Made by a program: the position numbers and the translations under genes
In this document: positions 1 to 64,000 of the stretch, in pieces
How positions within the stretch are numbered: position 1 is the stretch's first letter
Layout of the letters: every line of letters starts with the position of its first letter
Notes under the pieces: model-generated
Told to the model about the DNA's origin: nothing
Seen by the model: only the letters and a program-made list of their open reading frames with translations
Database searches by the model: none
From: Branchiostoma belcheri
Lineage: Eukaryota; Chordata; Leptocardii; Amphioxiformes; Branchiostomatidae
Length of the DNA stretch: 64,000 nt
Direction of reading: 5' to 3'
NCBI RefSeq assembly: GCF_001625305.1
Contig: NW_017804431.1
Location: 1,261,383 to 1,325,382, forward strand

Positions 1-1308
1 CGAAAAAAAAGAAAAAAAAAAAAAAAAAAAAAGACCCGGCCTTCGCGTGCCAGGAGTTGATCAGCTCCAAATGTTAAGAGTAATTTTAATTGACGGGAAG
101 TGAATTTAGCAGAAAATGTCGGCCACAAGTTCGGGTGCGTGGTTGGGAGTGTTTTAGAGGTTGAAAAGTATGTAGAATGTGTGTGTGGTAGCAGTGAACC
201 AGGTACATGCACGTTAAGAACCTGTTACACATTCAGAACCAAGGTTGTCTGAAGTTCGGAACATATCAGAATTTAGCAGAAAATGTCGGCCACAAGTTCG
301 GGTGCGTGTTTGGAGTGTTTTAAGGGTTAGGAAGTATGTGAAGAGTGTGTGTGGTAGCAGTGACTCTGTCACACATTCAGAACCTGCCCCCGACCGACAA
401 CCATTCCAACCAATGTTGGCTAAAGTTTGTGAGAAGTCTGACCAGATTCAGTTCACACCTACCTTTCTGTACAAATCGAATCGAATTCGAGTTAAATTTG
501 AGTCAAATTTTACCTACGAACACGCCGCGAACACTACTGCCTAACACCAGCCAACCATGGCTGAAACACCTGAATGTTTTAACCTTTTGAAATATTCTAC
601 TGGTACAGCCGAACAGCAGCCGACTTTGCCCCGACCCACTCCTAACCATGGTTGGGAAGAGTTCGGCAGTGTTCGGGAGGCCATATTCGGCTGTATGTAA
701 CAGGTACACAACCAGGTACGTCTGTACACCTGTGCACACCTGACGTTCGCGTGTGGATGGACGACAGGTGGGTCACAGGTGAGAGACGTCATAAATGACG
801 CGTCCAACGTCAAGTTTACCGGAAAGGTGTTAAAAGGTACTTCAAAGAAACTCTATTCTCTACAAGATTTCCTACAATTTTGAGAGAAAACTGTATACTA
901 TTCCTGCTAAAATCAACTAACACATCTATCATTAAAGGTATCCAATGCAATTTCAGGGCAGCAAAACTGAATAAGGGAAGATGTATGATATTGACACATT
1001 CTAGTCCACATTAGCACATTTGAATCGGTATTTCATACTTTAGGCATTTTAAACTGTAAAAACAAGCCTCAGGATGGGTCCTTTGTTTTCTGGGAGGTAC
1101 CCTAAATTCAATCCAGGTCCTTCCAGTAACCGTTTTTCGTCAGAATTTTAGGCATTTTTACTCCATTAATGTCGATATACATTGGGACAGGGATGCTTCA
1201 ACTCAGTATGTAGATAAGTGACTAGAACATTGACTATAAAATCTGGTTTCCTAGCCCTAAAGACTTCACTAGATGCCTTTAAGAACTTTGGATTTTTCAT
1301 TTTCGCTT
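1..1308. other. Gene-free sequence with a two-copy direct repeat
   Basis: A poly-A start, then a roughly 115-140 base repeat (103-240 and 269-385; GCAGAAAATGTCGGCCACAA). Nothing else recognised. Confidence 0.6.
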
Positions 1309-1310
<2 letters not shown>

Positions 1311-1358
<48 letters not shown>

Positions 1359-1410
1359 CATTCATTCATTCATTCATTCATTCATTCATTCATTCATTCA
1401 TTCATTCATT

Positions 1411-1478
<68 letters not shown>

Positions 1479-1603
1479 TGGATTATTTATGAAAACAACC
1501 TTGTAGCCATAGGCTAAATTGTGTCTTGCTCTACAATTTGATAACAAACAAATTTTTGTAAACAAACAAACAAACAAACAAACAAACAAACAAACAAACA
1601 AAC
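1311..1603. repeat. Simple repeats (ATCA)n, (ATTC)n, (CAAA)n
   Basis: AATC/ATTC blocks at 1311-1477 and a CAAA block at 1558-1603. Reading frames here give INQS/IHSF repeats and are not genes. Confidence 0.95.
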
Positions 1604-2531
1604 ATATATATCAACATTGCATCTTTATTGGTCATTGCAAGGTTTGGTCCAATATTGATATGTAAGTAAGAGTTATCGTAAAATGTACAAAATGTAATGG
1701 TATAAAATGTAATGACATGTACGGCACAGTGTGAAATACATGTATCATGTGTAGTGTAACATTTAATAGCATTTTGTGTATATATACATTAATTTTTGTT
1801 GTATAACATTTCATGATGAATCAACACCTGAACAGGTAAAAGTCAAAAGACTACAACTTTGCAAAAGTCAAACTCCTTTCAAATTCAACAATTAAAATTG
1901 TGCAGAACCAAAACATTTTTTCTTCCAACTGTAAACCTGTTATTAGTTTTTGCAGTGTGTTTCAAGAATGCTACACAATGTGGATAACCTTATATGCTAG
2001 TCCACATTACATATGATATGCTAACATATACCTACATGATTCCTATAAAATATAAATATGTAACAGTTAAGATTATATAAAAAATCTATATACATATACC
2101 AAAAAGTCCAAAGGCTAAGAATGGCACAGCCATTTTACAATATGGAATAAATGTTTAACTTAACAAAGTTTACTTATTAAAGTGATATGCTATGTTGTTA
2201 CGACTGTTACATTTGATCCACCAAACATCTGCTAGGAGATTAAGAGTTAAACAGCTTAAGATAAGCTTCATTATCCCAGATTAACACCTGGTTTTACAAA
2301 GGATTAATACTAATCTCATCCTCATCAGGTGGGATTGTACAGACCTAATCCATTAACAGCTGTCATCAGGTATGAGTTATGGACCTAGGGGAGCATGACT
2401 GAGGGCATTATTTAATGAAGGCCCCAGACAATATTGTTAAGTGTACTGAATTCTATATTTCATTACTCACATAGGTATTCTGTGTGTTTCAGAGTTATTG
2501 TGCAGTTAAAACATAGTCTTTTGATACTGAC

Positions 2532-2563
<32 letters not shown>

Positions 2564-3419
2564 AGACCAAGATATTCAGAAAATGTAGTGAAATAAGGAA
2601 ATCCAATGAACAATAACAACAGAAACATGTTGAACTTCTAACACCTAAAGCCTTTCTCTTATTTCAGCAACAAACATAAAATCTTTCATGTCTTTTCTGG
2701 GTTTAGAAACATTGGAAGAATTTAACCTGATAACAAGATTTCTTTTTAGAAGCTTTATAATAGATCGAGGAAGCTTAACAAGAGTGTTTTGTTGTTAACA
2801 AGAGCAGGCATAACTGTACAATGTTAATTCTATCCTGTTCCTATATTTAATACTAAGTCTGGTTATCCGAATGTCTGTAACTCATTAGTTTAACATGTCC
2901 ATGGTCAATGTCAGACGTTAAATAACTCACAAGCCTGGCTGGGCTGGGTGTTTGGTGGCTGTTTTGGTTACAACCCTGAAATCTACTGGCTTCAGTTTCT
3001 CTCATTTTCCTTGTAATTTCAAGTTCACACCGATTTGATTCGTTGGACCTTGGATTAAAAAAAAGTCTGCAAAAACGTTATCAAAAAACACAAGGACTAG
3101 GTTTATGCATTGGTGTTTTAAGGAGTGAATACTCTGTCATAAGTTTTTCTCCCAGCCCTCTGCTTTTATGATATCTGCTTGCTATATTTTCACTTTCATA
3201 AGACTTTTACAACTAAGAAATACAGTGCTTTCATCGATAACTTGACTTAGGATACTCAAATTTAATTTGCTCATTCTCAGCTTTAAAAAAAAGTAATGGC
3301 AATGCTTAACTGAAACAGAGCCTCAGAAAAGGTTTCACATGTGTGTTTACCCAGTCCTTGTTGTCTTGCGTTTGTAAGCTGATTTCTCAGATTTTAAAAT
3401 CATTTCTTTTTAAAATAAT
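1604..3419. other. Gene-free, AT-rich intergenic sequence
   Basis: A short (GA)n at about 2531-2552. A single CACCGATTTGATTCGTTGG, related to the GGCCACACC family, at about 3028. Otherwise nothing seen. Confidence 0.5.
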
Positions 3420-4155
3420 GAATTTGTTGAATTAATGTGCTGTGTAAATACATGTGGCTCAAACTTTTGGTAGTTTGCCACATGCTAATAAGTAATATAG
3501 TAAGTTCTCATGACTTTTACTTAAAATCAAATTTTGACTCTAAAATGTACGAGAACAAAGAAGTAATTTCGAGTGGCCGAGTTTTTAACAAATTATCTTG
3601 TCAAGTGAACTAATGTTGAATGAATGTGCTGTGAAAATTAGCTGTGGTTCGATCAGACTTTTGATAGTTTGCCACATGCTAAATTAAAAATAGCTCTTTT
3701 GACTTTGGCTTTAAATTTTGGACTCTAAAAGATACGCGAACAAAGAAGTAAATTGGAGTGGCCTAACAGAGTTTTTAACAAATTGTCTTGTCAAGTGAAC
3801 TAATGTTGAATGAATGTGCTGTGAAAATTATCTGTGGTTCAGACTTTTGAACGTTTACCACATGCTAAAATATGTTAACTTACAGTTCTCTTGACCAAAA
3901 TTTCGACTCAAAATGTATGAGAACAAAGACCTAAATTAGAGTGGCCAAACAGAGTTTTTAACAAATTGTCTTTTCAAGTGAACTAATGTTGAATGAATGT
4001 GCTGTGAAAATTAGCTGTGGACTTTTGATAGTTTGCCACATGCTAATAAATTTCTCCTGACTTTGACTTTACATCTTAAATGTACGAGAACAAAGAAATA
4101 AATTGGAGTGGCCTAACAGAGTTTTTTAACAAATTGTCTTGTCAAGTGAACTAAT
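3420..4155. repeat. Four tandem copies of a roughly 185-base unit
   Basis: Each unit carries GAATGTGCTGTG, AGTTTGCCACATGCTAA, ACGAGAACAAAGAAGTAAAT and AACAAATTGTCTTGTCAAGT. Copies are moderately diverged. Confidence 0.85.
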
Positions 4156-4316
4156 GGCGGTGCTGCATGGTGTAAACAGGGGGGTTTCGGGTTACCCGGA
4201 AGACCCGATATTTTATGGAAATATTCGGGAACAATCCGAGATAACAGGTTTGGGTCTGTTTGGGGAAAAACATCGGCTTTTGTGTCGGAAACGTTTCCTG
4301 TCCTTCCCTGCACTTA

Positions 4317-4760
4317 ACAGGGCCAGATGGTCCGCTTGTTTCTGGGACAGACATAGGGGTTAGGTTACTTTGAGCTTTTATGGAAAAACTAAAAGCATAG
4401 CATTAAAACTACAGACTCTGAAGCAAAATTTGAAGTAGAAAAAAACAAGAAGAAAAAGCGGATGTCTCACCTAGGCCTTCTGTAAATTAAGCAAATGTCA
4501 CTAACTTGGGGGAGGATGTTGACTAGTAGATTAACAGGGCCAGATGGTCGCTTGTTTCTGGGACACACCCCGGGGTAAGGTTACCCGGGAAATCTTTGGG
4601 CTTTTATGGAAAAGTAGAAAACTAAGAGCAGCTTTGAAATGCAAAATAAGAGGTAATGTCGATGATGGTCCGCTTGTTTCTGGGACAGACCCCGAGGTAA
4701 GGTTACTTTGAGCTTTTATGGAAAAGTAGGAAATGTAAAAGCAGCTACAGATGGACAATG
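4317..4760. repeat. Three diverged copies of a GGGCCAGATGGTC unit
   Basis: CCAGATGGTCCGCTTGTTTC.. TTTGAGCTTTTATGGAAAA recurs from about 4321, 4540 and 4664 at uneven spacing. Confidence 0.7.
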
Positions 4761-5399
4761 AAAGGTAACATTGATGATGTAAATGTCACCAATTTGGGGG
4801 CAAATGTCGGTTAGGAATTGATGCTATTACTATTGATACAACTGTATGTAAGAACTATGTTTTGTTCTGAGAAACTAATAATATACAGGTTTTATGTGTA
4901 GAGAAAAGACAAGCAAAAGCAGAAAAACAAGTTTCACCATGTTATGGCTCAACTAAGCTTTCTGTAAGTAATGCAAATGTCACCAATTTGGCGGAGCATT
5001 TTACTACATTTTTCCAGTTTCAAGTATTGTTAGGATCATTTTATTTCAGAGCAAATTCTTAGGTTTTACATGTATGTGAAAGTAGGAAAAAGAAAAAGGA
5101 AAGAAAAGAAGTTTAACCACCTTATGGTTCACCTAAGCTTACTGTAAAAGTAACTCTCCAATTATAATGAAAGGAAACACAGATGCGAAATGACAGGTTA
5201 CACCACAAGTGTCACCACTTTGGGGGTGGGAGGGGGGCAGAATGACCTTGTCTGCCCTTGGATTTGCCTTGCCTTAGGAACAGTTAAGATTGTGTTACAG
5301 GAAGGAAAACTCTTAAGGTCCCCTCCTTGGCGAGATCTTACTTTCACTCAAGACGTGGATAGAGTTACAAGAAAAACAGTTTGTTGTTTCACAAGACTT
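4761..5399. other. Gene-free intergenic sequence
   Basis: Degenerate copies of CAAATGTCACCAATTTGG at about 4780 and 4975. No supported gene. Confidence 0.4.
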
Positions 5400-6600
5400 T
5401 AGGAAGTAACGCTAACAGTTAGCGTTAATAAGGCTGAATTGAAAAATCAACATGAATTCTGAGGGAAAACCTCTAAGTTAGTAACCTTACATTCAGTTTT
5501 AGGGAATGAACATACTAGTAGTCAGATTCGAGTTTTCTGCCATACCCTTTGTTTTCGTCTTGTCTTCTTGCACATTTTCTTACTCTAAAATGTTCAAAAT
5601 GAAGGAAATAAATTGGTGTGGACTTAGGATTTCTTAGATTTTGTTCTCTGAATTGAAAGATTAACAGAAAAACAGAGTCTGAGGGGAACGTCTGTACCTT
5701 TGATTCACACAGTTTCAGGGAGTAAATACAGTAAGATTCAAGTTTTCAGCCCAGCCCTTTGTGTTCATCTTTCACGGTTTTTAATCTAGAATGTAAAAAA
5801 AAAAAATAAATTGATGTGGCTTTAGGATTTCCTTGTTTTTGTTCTCAGGGTAAAAAGATAAAACTGAATTTGAGAAAGAGAATGAGGTGAAGTCTGTACC
5901 TTGGTACGCACAGTTTCAGAGAGGGAATATAACAGTTAGATTCCTCCAACACTGAAGTTTTAGCATGAAAGTTCATCTGTGTTGGTATACTTCATTATGA
6001 CCAAAATGGCTAAATGTTCAAGCTTAGTGTTGGCTTAAACGTTTAGCGCTTTTGGTCACAACACTTATAATAAGTTTGTTTTTGCTTTTCTTGCAAAATT
6101 TTCAGTATCAAAATGTCCGAAAACCAGGAAGCGAACTTGGCGTGTCCTTGGCTTAGTGTTCCACTGTTGAAGGTCGGGATTTTCTCCAGGTTTTGTAATT
6201 AAGCGCAGGATCGTTAATCATGAGTTAACGTGCTGACAGGAAGGTATGAAAGGGTTTTTGGGGCACTTCTTAGGTTACATTAAACAGATTGTATCCAATG
6301 ACAAGAGGCTCACAAAGAGGTTACCAGTACACTTTTTCACATAAGGAATGTTTCAAGTTTTCTTGATTGTGAACCTTTGGGGTTTAGGCCTCAACAATCT
6401 AATTCATAGTTTCTTAGCTTTTAAAAAGGCCAACAAGAAAATCAAGCGTTACACGAAAACAGAGTCAGAGGGGACAGTCTGTAACTTTTTAATTGGTACA
6501 AACAGTTTCAGGGAGTGAATATAGACAAATTGAGTTTTCCTTACAGCCCTTTGTTTCATTTTAATTGTCTTCTTCATAAATGTTTACCTTAAAATTAGAA
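5400..6600. repeat. Degenerate copies of MITE inner sequence
   Basis: CAGTTTCAGGGAGTGAATA-like strings recur at about 5493, 5710, 5930 and 6503, each followed by a TTTTC..CAGCCCTTTG string. They match the inner part of the 7.8 kb element. No gene seen. Confidence 0.5.
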
Positions 6601-7800
6601 GTGAAGAATCTGATATGAATTGTGTGTCCTAACAATTAAGTATATTGGCTACTAAACATACATGTAAGTACCTTATTTACAACATTAAACATTTCTTAAC
6701 ATAATACTGCATTCAGACTGCACATACAAATGCAACATTTCGACAAACCTGTGTAAAAATATAGAAAGCCTATAGTTAACATATACTTACATTTGTACCT
6801 ACATAGTACCTACATAGTATACATACATATAATTATGTAAAATACAAATAACTTGATCAATAAAAACTTGTCAGTATTCCCTTTCAAAGGGTTATCTTTT
6901 TAGCCAGACTGAAAAACTTTATAAAATTTACAAAATAATAAAATGTTAAATTGATATTGAGTGAAATAGAAACTGGAATGATCTTGACCTTTGACCCTCC
7001 AGGGGAATATTCACTGATTAAAAATACCAAATTATTGAAATATTGATGATCTAAAAATTGATTATAATATCTAAAGCATTAAGCATTTATTGCAAATGGG
7101 GCAGACCATTCTGATTTTGAGGGGGAGTCAGGGCGGAAAGAGTACTAGTATGCAAAAGTTGCCAATACGAGATAATTGACACCCCTCTTATCTAAAATGG
7201 TCTACACCATAATTAAGGTTGATTGCATAGCAATTAGAAAAAAAGTTCTTTATAAATCTACAATTTCCTAAGTAACATGTTAAGACAACATTTGAGTTCC
7301 ATAACGTTTTCTGGTCCCAACCATTTTCGACACATGTATTGATCATGATATGCTTAAAAGTTTAACGTCAAATTAGAAGTCTTTTTGCACTGCAATTTTT
7401 CAGCTCCAAATAAAAGCTGACTGAAAGACACGAGACATTTTCCCAGGCACGTTAGGTAGAGAGTACTTTGACCCATCACAGTTTTGGTCCCTTCATTTTT
7501 AAGGCACATGTGTTGATATGCTTCACATTAAGTAGACAATTCTCTCTATGGCATCTTTCCAGCTACTTCATCTAAGGAGAGATATACTCAAAGCACATTT
7601 TTGTATGGCATCATTTCAGCTCCAACATTTTGCCAGCGCCTGCTACAATACATGTATGTGTACATGTAAGTAGTCATATGTATAATTATGTACACATGTA
7701 AACTGAACTACATGCGTACCATTGCTTGGGCAACTTTAAGTTTGTATCCCGATTTTTGTTCCTAATAGGCACATAAAGATTGATATGCTTAACAACTTTA
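6601..7800. other. Gene-free, AT-rich intergenic sequence
   Basis: No reading frame with family character and no clear repeat. Confidence 0.4.
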
Positions 7801-8083
7801 GGCCACACCAATTCTATTCATTGGTTCTTGGATTGTAAAAAATAATGCTAAAATGAAGTATTAACTTGAAAACAGAGTCTAAGGGGAAAGTCCGTAGCTT
7901 GGTACATACAGTTTTAGCAAGGAGCTTTAAATTCAATGATTTTTAACCTCCTTGGTTTCAAAGAGTGAGCATACAATGTAGGAAGATACAAATTTTCCTC
8001 CCAGCTTCTGTTTTCCCCTTGATTGCTTGCTGAATTTTTACTTAAAAACATCACAGAACCAAGGAAATAAATTAGTGTGCCCT
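7801..8083. mobile_element. MITE-like element, GGCCACACCAATT family
   Basis: Left GGCCACACCAATTCTATTCA, right AAATTAGTGTGCCC, about 283 bases, just downstream of the ROS1 stop. Inner part contains AGTTTTAGCAAGGAGC and TTTTCCTCCCAGC, also found in other copies. Confidence 0.65.
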
Positions 8084-8137
8084 AATGAAGGACATTTCTG
8101 TGTAGCATCTCTTCATCTTTCGATTTGGCAGCTCCAG

Positions 8138-63661
<55,524 letters not shown>

Positions 63662-63700
63662 CTGTGAAGAAAATCAATATACATACTCTGATGTCCCGAT

Positions 63701-63720
63701 TAAACGTACCGGTACGTTTA
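63701..63720. repeat. Perfect 20-base palindrome
   Basis: TAAACGTACCGGTACGTTTA is self-complementary. GGTACGTTTATT recurs nearby at 63768, so it may be the edge of a mobile element. Confidence 0.8.
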
Positions 63721-64000
63721 TTTTTTTCGGCCCGAACGTCCACCCGGTACACTCTTATTAGGGACGGTACGTTTATTAATTTTTGGGGAACAAATTGTCC
63801 ATACGTACCGCACCATCAGCAAGTGGCCGGCGGCCGCAAAATTCGGCAACACGTCACAGATAAATATTTGGTCCATGATAGCGGCATTTCCCATGAATAT
63901 AATGTATATTATTTATTTTTCACCTGCTGTCCATTTTTAAGTCCCAAAACGTCTGAAAAAGCAAAAATTTGCCCACAAAACCGAAGGGGAAGGCGAGTAG

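Noticed and set aside
1218..1517. Open frames of INQS and IHSF repeats
   Set aside because: Translations of the (ATCA)n/(ATTC)n microsatellite, with no flanking coding signal.
3420..4155. CRISPR-like array
   Set aside because: Units are about 185 bases and diverge along their length. There are no short identical repeats with unique spacers, and the genome is eukaryotic.

Overview
The window is chordate DNA that I read as amphioxus (Branchiostoma). It has long introns full of simple repeats, MITE-like and tRNA-SINE repeats, a degenerate TTAGGG tract, and a receptor kinase gene with the domain order of vertebrate ROS1. The genus is inferred from general character and was not confirmed by a search.

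Main gene. A ROS1/sevenless-type receptor tyrosine kinase runs on the minus strand from the right edge (about 63.66 kb) to its stop at 8138. I assembled 28 exons by hand. Their splice sites are all GT/AG and the reading phase holds across every junction, giving 4,981 coding bases (about 1,660 residues). The amino terminus lies beyond the right edge. In protein order: end of a YWTD propeller, two FnIII modules, another YWTD propeller, four FnIII modules, a transmembrane segment, a full tyrosine kinase domain, and a tail with five YxxM motifs and three YxN motifs. Three tail exons are symmetric phase 0-0 cassettes, each carrying one YxxM.

Nested genes. Three plus-strand genes sit inside ROS1 introns: (1) at 32.5-36.2 kb, a seven-exon type II membrane protein with a furin-like site, a short collagen helix, a Pro/Thr repeat stalk and a complete fibrinogen-like (ficolin-type) domain; (2) at 41.4-43.2 kb, an intronless RING/B-box/coiled-coil/NHL (TRIM-NHL) gene; (3) at 48.7-50.4 kb, the 5' part of a STIP1/HOP co-chaperone gene, cut by a sequence gap whose far side repeats 682 bases found upstream of the gene.

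Repeats. Partial copies of three ROS1 exons, each keeping one authentic splice site, lie beside their parent exons within simple repeats (27.8-28.3, 40.2-40.5 and 52.6 kb). Several loci carry hammerhead-ribozyme-like cores. There are at least four inverted-repeat (MITE-like) families, one tRNA-derived SINE with a 10-base target duplication, and many two- to six-copy local tandem duplications of 50-250 bases. The first 8.1 kb lie downstream of ROS1, and I see no gene there.

How the parts fit. Transcription of the kinase crosses the opposite-strand nested genes. Two of these belong to families often used in recognition or ubiquitin signalling, but nothing in the sequence shows a functional link to the kinase.
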